Both the position numbers and the translations under genes were made by a program. The notes below the pieces were generated by a model, which saw only the letters and a list, made by a program, of their open reading frames with translations, made no database searches and was not told where the DNA came from. Source: Acanthopleura granulata (lineage: Eukaryota > Mollusca > Polyplacophora > Chitonida > Chitonidae). Taken from it: a stretch of DNA of 64,000 nucleotides. Positions 32,021 to 46,165 of the stretch are shown here, one piece after another. Numbering within the stretch: the first letter of the stretch is position 1; the number at the start of each line of letters is the position of its first letter. The stretch spans positions 31,663,663 to 31,727,662 of the forward strand of contig JABBOT010000003.1 of the NCBI GenBank assembly GCA_016165875.1, in the 5' to 3' direction.

Positions 32021-32552
32021 TATTGTCATCGGTGTGCCCAGATCACAGCTCTTTTTTTTCACCTACCTACGAAAGTATTTTCTGTTGAAGAACCGAGGCC
32101 ATGGTACTGTTACGAAATCGTATATACTCTTAACAAAAATAAATGAGCAAACAGAAATGTTTTATCAGGAAGACAATCGTTATCACACGAATATATAATG
32201 CTTTTTTCGGTATCACACAGAAAATCCAGCCGTTTCAACCACGAAAGTGATCCAGTTAGTACATGACTCCTCCCTGTCTCTCTCCATTGCGGCCTCTCAT
32301 CAAAACAACATGTAGTCAGAGTCTTTGAAATCTTAAACATGCAATAGTTTTTTGCTATGTGTTTTGTACGTATGTTTTATAATTAGTCTCAGAATTAAAA
32401 AAAAAAACATTACAATTGTCAAGGAAATAATCATATCTTTTCAGACAGGCACATATAGTGCTCGTTGGCCTATTCCACTAAACCATAAAAAATGGAGCCA
32501 TGGTAAGTGAGGTCAGAGGCTGTAATCCAACCGATTCCAGTTCTGTTAAAGA

Positions 32553-32729
32553 TTTAATTTATTTTTTATTAGATAGGTGTTTTACGCCGTACTCAAGAAT
32601 CACTTCACTTATACGGGGGTGGTCAGCATTGTGGTGGGAAGAAAATGAGCAGAGCCTGGGGGAAACCCAAGCTCATCTACAGGTTGCTGGCAAGCTGACC
32701 TTCCCATGCACGTAAGTCCGGAGAGGAAG
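32553..32729 (-). mobile_element. SINE family I, 5'-truncated
   Basis: TAGGTGTTTTACGCCGTACT, CAAGAATCACTTCACTTATA, GAAACCCAAGCTCATCTACA and GTCCGGAGAGGAAG are family I on the minus strand. The tRNA-like head is missing. Confidence 0.8.
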
Positions 32730-33339
32730 TGCTAAAATTTAAGTCAACAGGTTTGTCTGACGTACCAGACAGGCGTTTTACTCCTGGTGACAGTTTCTTC
32801 TATATTTAACAATCTGGCCGCCGTCGTGCAAGACCCTTGATTGTGGTACTAACCACCTAATCAGACAGTACAGAAATCATAATTATAATCAGACACAAGA
32901 ATGAAAGAAAGCGAGTAAGTAACTGAGAAGGTATAAATGAACGAAAAAACATGCCGGTAAAATTATAAATGAAATATGAAGTTAACTGGGAAAAACACAA
33001 AGGTTGATGTTATATGAAATTGCAACAGTATATTTCACGTTGCCATCAAACAGTACATTTCTGAATGAGAAAAATCTTTAAAAATGTCTGCAAAACCTTA
33101 CATTAAGCAACAAAATATTTTGCAAAAGTTTCAGTGTTGAAATTACTGCTCAGATGATAGGCGTCTGCTTTGTGTTGCATGTAATTGTTTATTAAATGTA
33201 GAGGCAAGACCCCATTTTGGAGTAATACTGGATCACTGATTTCAAATAAACTGTAACTTACATCGGTGATGTTTTTGCCTACTTTTTCGTAGGCCGTGGT
33301 GATAGGGAAGTGTACTTAATTGCTGCAACATTTTCTGAA

Positions 33340-33480
33340 CAATTACAGAAAAAAGCCGTAACTGAGGGAATTTGGCAAGAGGTCAGATTCACCGATTACT
33401 TGTAACCATTGGCCAACTGTCACACTGTCGCCACATCTCTATATGTTACAGTAGTCTTCTGCAATGTACATGGGATTACT
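33340..33480 (+). repeat. Dispersed repeat family R1, copy 3
   Basis: CCGTAACTGAGGGAATTTGG, CAAGAGGTCAGATTCACCGA, TTACTTGTAACCATTGGCCA and TACAGTAGTCTTCTGCAATG follow the order of the copy at 25150. Confidence 0.65.
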
Positions 33481-35903
33481 CATCTTTTTCATTGTTTAAC
33501 TTTTCTAATTTTCATAATCCATGTAATGTGTAAAAGAAATAATCAATAGTGAAGGTTTTTAAGTTTTTCGATGTACTGAGTTATGTAACAAAAGGGTCTG
33601 CTACATGAAATATTATAGATTTAATAATTTATTTCCTTAAATACATGAAATAACTTTGCGAGAGATTAAATCAGTCGACTGTGTAATTGCAGTAAGGGAG
33701 GAAATGCAAGCTTAAAAATTTATTGTGACAAGTGTTAATCCATGAAATATGTGAAATTCAACATAAGTTGTTTAGGAATGACACTTGACATAATTTTTAA
33801 ATCTTGTATCAATGCACTCTTTCGACCATTTTTTTTGATAATCATGATATTTTAACAAAAGATTGGCAACAATTTGAAAATGTTTAATTACACGAGAATT
33901 AAGCTATAATTTATGTAAACATAAAACTCGTGGCTTCGAAATAATAGAAAAAATAATAATAAAGTAAATTAAAATTATATCGTAATAAAAATCCTAATAA
34001 AATTCTGCACTTCTGTTATAACGTCTCTGTCGAAAGTGACACACGAAGGATAGGCGTTTGCAACGGCTTTATCATATGTTTCAGGCGCAATCGTTTGTTA
34101 GCCAGAATCCAAATATAATTTATCAGATCGAGGTTGAATTTTACATGAATACTAATTTGACGGTTTAACTAGTTTGCTACTTCATCGATATATGGCGGAT
34201 TAGACTTTTTGCACATTTAGCAGTTTTAGGGAGTTTTTGTTCATTTAAAAAAAAGCCAGGCCAGAGATCAAAAATGTCATATTTTATAATTTTCCATGTC
34301 AATCAAGAAATCACGGTTACAACTAATAATTAACTCACGAAGGATGGACACAAATTCCATCTTTACGAAATATACTGTTCCGCAGGACTTTGTGTTTTTC
34401 ATCGGAATTTGTTGTATTTCTGTCATATATGTCTATACACCGCCGGCCCTACTTATTTTGTTGCCAGTATAACTCGGTTAAATACATTATTACTAAATTT
34501 CAGTAACATTACGGGTGAAAGGCCTGAATGCAAGCTGTCAGGTATTTTCACTGTAAAATAGCTGTTATAATGGACGTAATATCATTGAGTGATGTAATAT
34601 GTGAACTGCACACAGATCACGCCTTTCTCCTATTACGGATATTTTACCACTAAAGCGATTGCGGTGGTAAGGCTCTAGCAGAATTAACGGAGTTAGTGTT
34701 GTAAAAACACGGACTCTTCAAACAGCGCAGGCTGTCTGCATATTCTTATACTGCAGCCATGGATAGGTATGTACTGATATTTCCTGACACACATTAAAAC
34801 TTTAATGTTCATCCTGAAAACTTAATTCAAGCCAAAAATCTTAGCTCACTGATACACTTGATGTCTGAGCAAACATTATTGACGAAATCACAACTTCTTT
34901 TTCTCATGTCAAACTATATCATATTTAAATTTTTTTTTATAGATCTCATTGGGATACACATACATAAATATATATCATAAAATAAAAAAAATTAAATGCA
35001 TTATGGCGGAACTGGTGATTCTGTTGTTCTTTTCCACAGTGAAGCAACCGTTCATTTTACATTTTAAACCCTTCATTGAGTAATCGACAATGACTGTCCG
35101 CTCAGCACATCAGAGGGTACCGAATTTCTCCGAGGGGTGAAAACCGTTGACGAGAAAACCATATGAACACCGACTCATTAAGATTCGAGTCTCGCGTGCC
35201 GCTCGCTTTCGGGCTGATTGGAAGGTACCTCACAATCGGAAATATTTCAGCGCGCATGCGTCAAGATCTCGTATCTAGCGTTATCAGCGAGATCAGTGTG
35301 CGCCAGAAAATATATCTGCATATCATTTTTTATAAGATAGTGACCTAATGCCTCTCTTGTTGAATAGTAATCCTTAATCTTCGACGCGAGCTGTCATAAG
35401 AAATACTCGGGTCTGGGTCGTGGTAGACTGCATGGGAATGCCCTACATTTGTCCCGACCGGAAAGACGCATTCTTACACGTTCACTTACTTACAGCGTAA
35501 TTCAGAACTTCTGATTCACGTACGAGTTTTAAACCGACCCTTTGTCCTGCAAATAATTGAACCAATGCATGGTCTAGAAAGGTAGACTTCAGATGCCCGA
35601 CCTACTGTAGATTAGAAATAAGCAAAGCGTATATATACAGGCCGTCTTCGTAGATGATTGGTGTACCATACATAAGTTCTTTAAAATCACGTAATATCAT
35701 GAGAACCCACGAGAAACTCAATTTACAGAAAAGGCCCAAAGTGTATTAAGGTTGCCTATAAAATTATGTGTTTTATTCTGCAAGAATGGTAATGTTGTAA
35801 TGTAGAAATCTGCCTGTTCATGGATTGTTTTTTATGATTTTAGCACTATTACATATCACAGCTTGAGGGTAACAGGAACCATGAAGTATATGTGAGAACT
35901 GGT

Positions 35904-35936
35904 GTGATCATAAAACCTTGACTGAGGTAAACTGTT
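35904..35936 (+). repeat. Dispersed repeat family R1, short fragment
   Basis: ATAAAACCTTGACTGAGGTA then AACTG matches the start of the R1 body at 25150; nothing else of the family follows. Confidence 0.4.
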
Positions 35937-36409
35937 TATAAAGATAAATCCAGAGGGTGTTAAGGAGTGCCATGAACGCAATATATAGTAAGTACCATTT
36001 AAAACGCACTGGTAGAACAGGCAGTCTACGCATTCCACTCAGTCAAAAACTCACACTAAAATACACTCATATAATGAGTAAATAAGGTATTTATTAATCT
36101 GTAGCTTATATAACACTTCAGAGATGCATTTCTAACAAAAAATTCTTATTTACTCATTATCTGACGAGAAAAAAGCGCACCAGTTCATCTGGGTGCCTCT
36201 TTTGCATTAAGTACACAAAATGCACTCTCTACCCTTGTGTTCTCAGTGGCGTTAACTATTATGTTAGTCTGCTAATAAACAATATGTGAGGTCCTTGATT
36301 AACCCATTAGAAATACAGCAAGATAAATATATAATGAATCCGAACTTCTAGATTTCCCTGCTCTTACTGTCTGTTGAACAATATTTAGTGACAATAATCA
36401 TTCGAGTGA

Positions 36410-36590
36410 GCTCCATCAGTGGTATACCTGGAAGACTCCTTGTCCTCCGCCAATATGACAACGTGGGAGTCAATAACTTGCTAACAGTCGGGGATTTACC
36501 CTTGGTTTCCCCCCACCCATAAGGCTGACCGAATTGTGAAAAAGTGAAGAAAGTGAGATATTCTTTAGTAGAATCTCAATTAATTCATCC
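36410..36590 (+). mobile_element. SINE-like repeat (family II), degenerate
   Basis: CGTGGGAGTCAATAACTTGC, TTTCCCCCCACCCATAAGGC and GTGAGATATTCTTTAGTAGA keep the family II order. Confidence 0.5.
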
Positions 36591-37508
36591 GAACTAGGAT
36601 GATAGCAAGGATATTTTTTGTAGATTCCAACTCTCTCACTGTTCGTGGAGTCTTGGTGACAACAAGCGCTTGACCGCACTTCATAGGGCCATGATGACTA
36701 TGAGCTTTTCCAAACAGGCGCGGCGATTATCGATAAGAGACCTTAACACTGTCCTGGTTGGTGGGTGTAATTTTGGGTTGTGGGTGGGTGGGTGGCTGGA
36801 TATATAAATGTGAGTTATACGATGGTTATATATCAGCTTTAATAGGTAGCCAAAGTTACTACACCATCCACAATGATTGCTATACAATGTCGTATGGCTA
36901 TCCATTCGGACATAAACAAAATATTTTAAGATCTTTGTCAGCGTTCTTAAAAACTGACAGATGAACTTACATAGCCCACATGGCGGGAAATACCTTGCGT
37001 AAGAGAAAAAAATAGAAGTAATTATTTCTTTAGCCATTAGTAACGTACGTGTTGAAGACACCTTAATTTTAAGTTTATGATCTATATTCTCGTCCTGCAC
37101 TGAGATGACCCTCGGGACATTACACCTATCCCCCTTTCTCTCTCATTCTAAGGTGTAGACGATCACTCAAAGAACACTGTCTATCTGGAATCACACCTGA
37201 TGCAATGCGTTATATGTCAGGAAAATTAAACTTGTACTGTACATCTGCTCCTACATCTGCAGATAATCTGTCCTAAGAGCCTGGTCAGGCACGTCATTAA
37301 TTAACAAGTGGATACCTATACGTATGTTTGTCTCTGTCTTACCTCGTCTTTTTTTTCGTATCATCTTCGACTGGGAATGCTTTAGCACCTGAGAGGTGGC
37401 AACCAGACGGGTTCCCATGATAACGCGTGTGATCCTATCGCCAAGCGGCGGAGTTAAGTTTGCTTCACTTGCTTCAGTTGTGTCAGCCGATAGACGTGTG
37501 AAAATGAT

Positions 37509-37510
<2 letters not shown>

Positions 37511-37548
<38 letters not shown>
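37511..37548 (+). repeat. Microsatellite (CA)n(TA)n
   Basis: About 14 CA units are followed by about 5 TA units. Confidence 0.95.
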
Positions 37549-37919
37549 GAAACGGGAATTCTGTATAACGGTATATCAATGTTCCCACATTCACACACCG
37601 TTATCAGGAAAGGTCGTTGATGACAACATAGGGGAAGGTCGAAGAAAGCGTTCATCTGCTCATTCTCTCTCTGTTGTTTGCTCTTACATAGCTGTCGGGA
37701 AACTTCAGCTTCAGATTGACAGTGCACCTGACACCTTTGTTTGTGTCAGCCGTAATGTTTCGTGGGAAAGTCCTGGCTATTTCTGTTGGTTTCCTTTAGG
37801 CGTTATACCCAGTGCATCTATAACTGTACACTGTGAAGAGAAATGATACACGAAACCAATACAATAATGTGGACATTATAATAGGATAAATTTTACTCGA
37901 AGCCAAGCCATTATGGTAC

Positions 37920-38150
37920 ACATCTTCCAGTAGTTACAGGACCATGGCTCAATACCGGAAACGGAATTTTCTAGGTTCCCCTGCTTTGTTCATCAGTGAT
38001 CACTGATCGGCGGTGTTGTCTTATGTGGTCTTGCATGGTGTCCAGTTTGCCCTTACAGGCCCGCTAAAAATCGGATGTTTACTCCAGCATCCGGGTTTTG
38101 CCCACCCGTAAATATGGCCGCCATCATAAAGGTCAAAATTTCTGAAATAT
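37920..38150 (+). mobile_element. SINE-like repeat (family II)
   Basis: CCATGGCTCAATACCGGAAA, GGGTTTTGCCCACCCGTAAA and TGGCCGCCATCATAAAGGTC follow the family II/I 3' body; the tail is lost. Confidence 0.45.
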
Positions 38151-40439
38151 TTGTAACAATATAATAATAGTGATTTTAAAAGATATAGAGACTATGTAAA
38201 ATCGACCACGGTACCTGTGTAACTCAAATTCCATATTCTAATATCTATACATGCATTAATTTTTTTATGTGTCCAGTGGTTTGGCTCTTTACGTTGTTTC
38301 GTTTGATGCTCTCGGTATAATTCCTTCAGGTGCATATCTGGCAGTTATTTACGTATACAATCACAGAACATAGTTGATCTTGTTCATTAAAATTGTAGGC
38401 AAAAAACACATCCAAGCGGTGAACTGACCCGACGTATCTAGTCTACTTTGTGGCGTAAATCCATGTATATAGTATCCATTGGTAATGGGGCAGTCGCAGA
38501 CAAATAGCAATCGCTGCACCACCGTTTACAGCTATTTAAGTCTCTTTCAACTGTAAGAGAACCTTTTTCTGCTTCCACTGCGTATTTTTGTAGGCCTGCT
38601 TTGTGTCATTGCCTGTTTATTCTGATTTAGACCGCTTTTATCCCGGCTCCTATGCACACTACGGACAATCTTAGAAATCTTGAATCCATGCCTGAAATTC
38701 AACTTTCGTAATTGTACTCATACACCATAATGAGCAGTTCCAAGTCTTCGACGCTTAATCGAAGCTTTCATTATTCTAACTTGCGGAACAATAACTAGAT
38801 GTATATCCAGATTTAAAGTTTATACCGTCACGCAGTTCCATTTATCAGTCAACCAGTTTTTGTATTTCATTTACTTTTATAGGTGTTGAAATGGCTTTAA
38901 CATTTGCACTGACATATAGAAGCTACAAACTTAATCGAATCCTCCCTCCGTCTTCAACTACATAAACACATATTGTTATTAATAAAGACGATACGATAAC
39001 GATGTTTTGTTTTTTTCCTCGGGCACAAGCCAATTCTGATTGAGACATTTCAGTTTTGATGTTATTTTTTATATATTAAGACCATTAAGGTTGTTCGCAC
39101 TCAGACTATAGACATCATGCTATTTGTTGCATTTTTCTATGTTTTGCTTGAATGACTTATTATGGCTTAACGCCACATTGGCAATATTTCATCCATATCG
39201 CGGCGAGTGATTTTGCTTCAAGCTTTAATGTCGATTCACACCGTTGAAGCTAAAAGGATCATCTGTACATAAGTTATATGACTCGCAGGCACTACATCAG
39301 AATCTGCGACTGACATGCGGGTTTAAACATTTTTACATAAGCTAATTGAGGATACAATTCCAGTTCATTTATGATGATAGTGCGAAAACAAGCCCAACAT
39401 CAACACACTATATATAAGTGTTTTGTGTGTCCTGTATATGCGATGTTCAGATTTCCTTGAAAAGACTGCTCCCGTCAACCACCATTCTTCTTAGCTCTCG
39501 TGTGAATAGCCTTAGTTTGCGTCTCCCAACTGCCAGAGAAAAGTAACCTGCCCCCGGGCTTGTTATTCACCCGTCTTAACAACGCTTTACAGACCCTTGT
39601 TTTGACCCAGTAAAGTGTTTCACTCATTAATTAGCACAACTTGTTGAACACTCTACTCTTTCACCCATACACTCCAGGGCATAGAGGTCGTCTGCTTGCC
39701 ATTTTAATTTTAAAAGGATTAAACATTTTAAATAGTTGCAAAAAAGGAGATATAAAGGGATGTGACAAAAAAACTCGTCAACTTATGTTTCGCCAGGAGT
39801 GAGACTTACACAGCTAGAAGATGCAAAGCTTCTACAGATCTTTTAAGACATCAGAGAAAATTATGCAGATGCTTATAAAATTTAAATAATGTGCATGTAT
39901 ATACACACAGGGGATATAATTTAAATTGATTTCGAGTAGCTCCTAATAGCAAACAACATTTTTGCTCATAATTTAGGAACATAACAAAAATATAATGAAA
40001 TGATCAGAGAAGATCTTGTGTGTATAAATTTATGGGATGGACGTAATACTGAAGTGGAAATCTTCATATGTGTCATACGTGGGGAATAACTCAGCCGCTG
40101 TACTCCATGGCATGCCGTGATTTTTTAATTTAGCACTTCTCCTTTGTATGATAAACAGTCGTACTATCCCTTCGGTACCAACACAGATCATCCGTAGATA
40201 TACAGGAACGGCTCTTGAAACATGTGATTGAATCTATACCAGTAAAAGATTTTGTAAGAGGGAGAATTCAGATTTTCCCATTTAATTCTTAAAGGATGAA
40301 AGACTATATGCGAAAAATACGTTGAAAAATTCTTCGTATACTATATATCGAATAAATACTCCATAATGTATAATCGATTCAGGAGCAATTCCTTGTATAC
40401 TTTATATATGAAAATTGTTTTAATGTAATGTATATGTAT

Positions 40440-40462
40440 TTATATATATATATATATGTATG

Positions 40463-40510
<48 letters not shown>
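40440..40510 (+). repeat. TA microsatellite with internal TG steps
   Basis: (TA)n runs are broken by GTATGTATGTG in the middle. Confidence 0.95.
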
Positions 40511-40514
<4 letters not shown>

Positions 40515-41447
40515 GGGTATTGCGTGGGCTTGGTACGTGTAGTTTCTTCATGGATAGTGTTGTTAAGGCTATATTGTATTGGTTATCGAAGAATACTAAT
40601 GATTTTCTGACAGATTACCAGCTATACTTCTTTGGGTTACGACGTGCAGACAAGTATGTAGGGCTTGTGTATCATAAATACTTCATTGTCCTACATAAAT
40701 TGAACCCCATCAGCAATACATGATATCTTGCATGATGTTAGCCTTTTATGATAGCTTATACATATCGTTACAGCACAATAGTGCATTTTTCTCATTACAC
40801 TGTTTTATATAATCTGCTATCGATGTTTCACCAAACATTTATTATCGACCATAGTGGAAAATATACTGACCACAAATTACCTGGAATTGGAAACATTTCC
40901 AACACTGATTTGTTTACTTCTTCATAGATTGTGGACATTCTGTTCATATATATACTCGAGGTAAAATTTTGGAAATTAAACGAGAACACTTTGCAAGGAA
41001 TGTCCTTGACAGTAAATAGTTTTTGTAATAATAACTGGTGATGATGTTTGGAATAAATGCCATAAAGCGAAATATACTTTTCTTCTTATTGGCTATATTG
41101 GCATCCAAGAATGTTACGAATCCCGTCCTTAAGATATTGTTTTACATTTCTTTTATTTGCTTTTGCCCTATCCGAGTCAGTGTCTGACCAACATTTTCTC
41201 TCCGTGTACCTGATAGCCTGCCCTGGCAATCAATTCGCGAATTTTCAAGGCTTCTGTTTTTATCAGTTTCATGCCATTGTATATAAAGCGTACATTCTGG
41301 AAAGATGTATCCATATTGTAAACATGTTGACGATCAAACCATCCAGAATTTTTTTTGCTTTAATCTATAAATATGGGCCACGAAGTTGTTAAACTCTCAG
41401 TTATCATTGTTATGTCCACGTGAGAACAGTCTTTTACTCATGTCCAC

Positions 41448-41933
41448 TTGAAAGCAGTCGTATTTACGTCTGAATTTGATGGGATAACGTTGGATATCGT
41501 TGTTTTTCGCGCCATTCGACATACGTCATTTTACATTCAATTTTCGTACGTAGCACTTTGTGAGCTTGTGTTTCGCCACTTGCTATTTTGTTTGAGACGT
41601 TCTTTTCGAGCTTGTATCACGCGTTGTCCCTGTGCGATTGCGTTCAATTCATCCCAGTTTACCCTGAACGTGATTTTGTGTACATTTCAGAGATGTGAAA
41701 CCAACTCACATCTCGGACATCAGGGACGCTATTGTCGACCTGTCCGCCCAGGAAAGTTGCACCTTATCGGGGAATTGGACTTCTATACTATAATCGGCGT
41801 AGCGTGCCCTCTGGAACATTTCAATCGAATTTGGACGCTATCAACAGTAAGAAACTATGTATTTTGTAATTATTGTTTTGTATATTATTTTCAGTTGTAC
41901 TATTTGTCTATTTTGTTTAAATATATGTATTGA
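41448..41933 (+). other. 161-codon open frame in a GC-richer patch, unknown
   Basis: The frame is one of the longest in the gene-free half and is rich in Cys, Phe and Tyr. I find no domain, signal peptide or matching exon. A 9-bp perfect hairpin (GAGATGTGA and TCACATCTC, 41690-41714) lies inside. It could be a decayed LTR or repeat, or chance. Confidence 0.15.
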
Positions 41934-42789
41934 ACTTAGTCAAGCCTCTTTGTGTGTCTTTGTTTGATCTTGTGTAAGGCCTATCGCTTGAACGAGCCAT
42001 TTGTTTATCATTTTTCCTTTCCGATAATGGTACCCTTATAAGGAAACAATAACTAAAATGTCCAAATTAATACTATCCTTGTCGTTGAGGCTTACTAAAT
42101 GAGAAGTATCCAGCTTTATCAGTAACAGCTTTTGCACGTTTAGTCGTATTCTAGCAAGAACAGACATGCAGGTCTGGCTAAAGGGGACATAGTTTGCGCC
42201 CTTCGGAATATCTACACGTTGATATATGGCAAGATGTATATACATCTATTGTCACAGTTATTAAAAGAAGATCCACATATCCGCGGTTGGCTTACATTAT
42301 ACTTGGTAGGTATAGCGTAATCCAATAAGCTAGACCGTTAACGGCTTTTACTGCTGACTTCAACCCAGATAACCTGGCAGGGTTATAGGAGGCGTGTTTT
42401 CTTAATCGACCACAACTGACGGTAAATTAGAGATAGCTCAAGTGCTTTAAAACATTGCGCTGATGGCAAAATATAATGTCCACTGACCCTCATATACGTT
42501 TCGTTTGTACCTGTGTTTCTAACAAGTTATAGCGGATGTCGATGTGGAGTTGTGGTTTTATGTTTTCGGGCAACCATTAACCACAGAGTGCGTTTTTAAA
42601 TAGAACCATATAGGTACAGGTACAGGGTGTTATGTATTGGTGTGTCGATTTCTTTAGCCAGGTATACAAAATATCATAATAAGTAAGGACATATAAGAAA
42701 TGTGAGTGGCACATAAGAATGAGTAACTGTATAGGGTCGAGCGTACATCCAGAGCGGCAACATATGCACCAGTGTGAGATATAGATGGT

Positions 42790-42905
42790 ACATGTCATCA
42801 CATGTAACTCGTGAAATCCGGCCTCTCGTTAATTTACCCCACTTTGTATTTTATTCTAACTGTTCAGGTCAATGCTTAAATTGCAGAAATTTATACGCCC
42901 TCTAC
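42790..42905 (-). repeat. Dispersed repeat family R1, copy 4
   Basis: CACATGTAACTCGTGAAATC, CGGCCTCTCGTTAATTTACC and TTGTATTTTATTCTAACTGT match the complement of the copy at 25150 and the direct sequence at 23591. Confidence 0.65.
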
Positions 42906-44675
42906 AACGACATGGGTTAAGAAGAATAAAGTAATAAAATGCAATGCAGTAAAGTTAGTTACAATTTATTGGGCATCACTGATTTAACATCAGTCTTCTA
43001 ATTTTTTTACCTAAATTTCCTCTCATCGGGAAGAAAAGCGGTATTCTTGTTCATACCATGAAAATGAATACTGACGTACAGTATGGCTCATGGAAATCTC
43101 ATAGCTAAACCTGATATATGATTTTGGTTTGATGTGCCGATTAGAACACATGTACCAAATTTATGAAAGGCATATCCATTTAGCAGGGATAATTGACGAT
43201 AGCCGAAAAGGTAGTCCGACTTTCATTGAACGCCTTGTCTGTCTGTATAGGTTAGATAAAGCAAAGAGTGTAGACACACCGGAAAGCAGGCAGAATTTAC
43301 CACCATTTCGTGCTACTTTTTGTACTGTGGTTTATTTTAAGAATTATAACAATCAAAATGATTGCACCTTTGCACGGTTAACTAGATAGATGAACACACT
43401 CTAGTAGCTAATGTACAAATTGTTGTTATCAACCCATACACGTTCAGCGAAACAAAGATAAGTGGTCTGAACAACGTTTACTTCGTTTATTGAATCTCTG
43501 TTTAGAGCCATTCTTATTTTTTCTAGTGCTCCCAGGACTCTAAAAACGAAATAAACTTTGACGCAATGCAGATTGGATTATTTATTTCTCTCTAAATAAT
43601 ACAACAAAGGCAGAGAACTGTGGCGGTATAGCCACAGCAAATACCGACTTTCAAAGTTCGATCTTTAGCTTTGGTTTTTTTTCTGTCTGATGTTGGTATT
43701 GTTATATTTCACGTGAGCGTAAATGTCTCATGGCTACAGGCGCGATCTAGCGGTTTCACTACTTATGATCAGCGCTTAGTGGTCTTGCATGGAAAGACAG
43801 CAACCAAGCTTCTTTATCAGACGATGGATTGTTTTCAAACCTGGAAAGTGGCTGTGCCGTTATACGGTAGCCTTAAGCGAGACGCAGCTAGTTGTTCGTG
43901 GACAATGTTCCCTGTTAATGGTCGCCCACACAATGGGCTTATCGACCAAAAGTGTTGAGATACCAGTAGGGCCCAAGAGACACTTATCTAACGCGGCCAG
44001 ATAAAAGATAGCCACGATATCTGTCATGGTGATGCGACAATTAAGTCTCGCACGTAGTTTCAGGACACAAAAGAACAACAGACTTCAAAGACTGCCTTGG
44101 CATAACCACGAAAAATTGGTCCTTTCGCGGAACAAATCGACACGGCCTGAAATACATAGAAATTGAAGACGTCGACCATAACAGGAGAACGTTTGATTTA
44201 AAGGCTGTTAAAATTAGTGTGTGTATGTACACAAAATTATATTTTTAGCGAATGAATTAATAATGAACGAAGAAGATATATAAATAAACAAATAAAATAC
44301 AAGCATGTTATAAACGTGTCACGTATTAATATACACTCTGGCATAATATTGCATTTTATGTAACATTTATTAATAACGTATAAAATATATTCAGCACATA
44401 TGACAAAAAAGTTGTTTTACCTACGGCATGTATTTAGGTCGCTAAAAGGGCGCATGTTATAGGGTCAAGTATACACCCACTGTGGTATAGTTATGTCTCT
44501 TTTTATTCTTATCGTAATAAATTGTTCCAATTTTTCACTTACTATAGGTAATTGCATGAGGAAGTCAATCCAGTGAACCCACCAACTTCCTTGTCAAAAC
44601 AAAGGAAGATTTATCGAAACAGTTTGTTTCCCACGCTTCTGACAACGAATAAGAGCAACGAAGTACATTCGTGAT

Positions 44676-44805
<130 letters not shown>

Positions 44806-45834
44806 ACGACAATCAACAACAGGTATGTATTTTTTATGCCACATTTGATTAGCTGAGGTTCTTATCAGTTGCAGAACTGAAGGAACGCCAGTAAAACGTG
44901 TTTTCAATACATATGGGGTTTATGGGCATTGGATATATAGGCACGCTACACCTCGGCACTACTAATCACCTGTCAATGGGATAATTTATACTCTCATAAC
45001 AAGCTAACGAAGATAAATTTTAAGAAGTCTCCTTTGCACATAATTGTCATTTGAAAAAAAAAACAAACAATAACCACAATCGTGTTGGTTTTTTTCTCTG
45101 ATTCACGTAGACGAGTAGTGCTTAGACCATACCTCACAGACCCCGTGCCATGCCTGCCTGAGACTGTAGGCAGTTACGGCCATACATACGCATGCATTTT
45201 GTTGGCTTCTATGGGAAGGGATTTATTTTCTCCGCCTTCGTCATATATCTCCCATTACTATTCAATTAGGCACTTACCAATATTCAAGGGATACACATAT
45301 TGATGAGAAAATAAATAAATAAAAAAACCACAGTACCAAGATCAAAAGACTGTAATTTATTACGCAATTGTGTGAAACTAAGTCTGTAGGTACACTTGTG
45401 CTGACTATATAGTCTGAGTCACTAACTGTTCCAAATCGGACGCAGTTTAGCAGTCCTTCGCGTGGCGAATGTCAGAGCTAATTAGTGACTTGAGCCTTCA
45501 TCTAGCAGATTTTTATCACTGAGATTTTATCGCTAGGTCGAGTTCACTTGATACACACCCGGTAGATTCATAGGCAAGATATTGCGCTACATAATACTGA
45601 AATATTCTCGTTTCTCAAACAATTCTTCTAGCGAAAGAGACCAAGGCTCAAAGGCTAAAAGCACAGCAACTTATTTCTTTTAAATGACGTCCTGCGGATA
45701 ATGTTTGTTTGTATCTGTGGATGTATCTTTCAGGAATTCCTATGCATATTTCAGTTTTATTCTTATGGCTTAACTTAAGTTGTTTTGAGTTACCTCAAAT
45801 AGTCAATCCGTCCATACGTAAATCATCCAGCAAT

Positions 45835-46070
45835 CTAAATAATCAGTCTCTCACTCAGTCATACAGTCAGCCACTCACTCAATCAGTCACTCAGTGAGTC
45901 AGTTAGTTACTTAATTAGTATGTGAGCCAAACACTCACAACAAGTCAGCCAGTCGGTCAAGCAGGCAGGCAGGAAGGCAGGAAGGCAGTCAGGCTGTCAG
46001 TCTTTCTGTCTGACTGTCACTTACTCTCTCACCCACTCACTCATTTACTCACTCACTCATTCACCGAATC
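45835..46070 (+). repeat. Degenerate tetranucleotide tract (CAGT/CACT/GGCA)
   Basis: There are runs such as CAGTCACTCAGTGAGTCAGT, GCAGGCAGGCAGGAAGGCAG and CACTCACTCATTTACTCACT. It is an old, heavily mutated tetranucleotide repeat, partly self-complementary. Confidence 0.85.
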
Positions 46071-46089
46071 TCTCATGTAATTAGATTAT

Positions 46090-46165
46090 CCAAACACCCT
46101 GGATGGAGTGAGCTGACAAGATGCTACTCTTCACCGGTTACGTGTGACCATTTAGCTGCTGGCAC
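46090..46165 (+). repeat. Dispersed repeat family R1, copy 5
   Basis: CACCCTGGATGGAGTGAGCT, GACAAGATGCTACTCTTCAC and CGGTTACGTGTGACCATTTA follow the R1 order. Confidence 0.6.

Larger units (their letters stand above)
30904..37500. other. Gene-free AT-rich region C
   Basis: No convincing exon is seen. It holds a 36-bp-type tandem repeat (31900-32020), a SINE (32553-32729), R1 copies (33340 and 35912) and a family II copy (36410). The rest is AT-rich with short frames only. Confidence 0.55.
37549..44660. other. Gene-free AT-rich region D
   Basis: It contains a family II SINE copy (37920), a TA microsatellite (40440), an R1 copy (42790) and an unexplained GC-richer segment with a 161-codon frame (41448-41933). 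No conserved domain is seen. Confidence 0.5.

Noticed and set aside
40460..40723. 87-codon frame starting in a TA repeat
   Set aside because: The first part is microsatellite translation and the rest has no recognisable domain.
45835..46070. CAGT/CACT repeats examined as a possible CRISPR-like or structured array
   Set aside because: There are no regular spacers, and the composition fits a degenerate tetranucleotide repeat in eukaryotic DNA.
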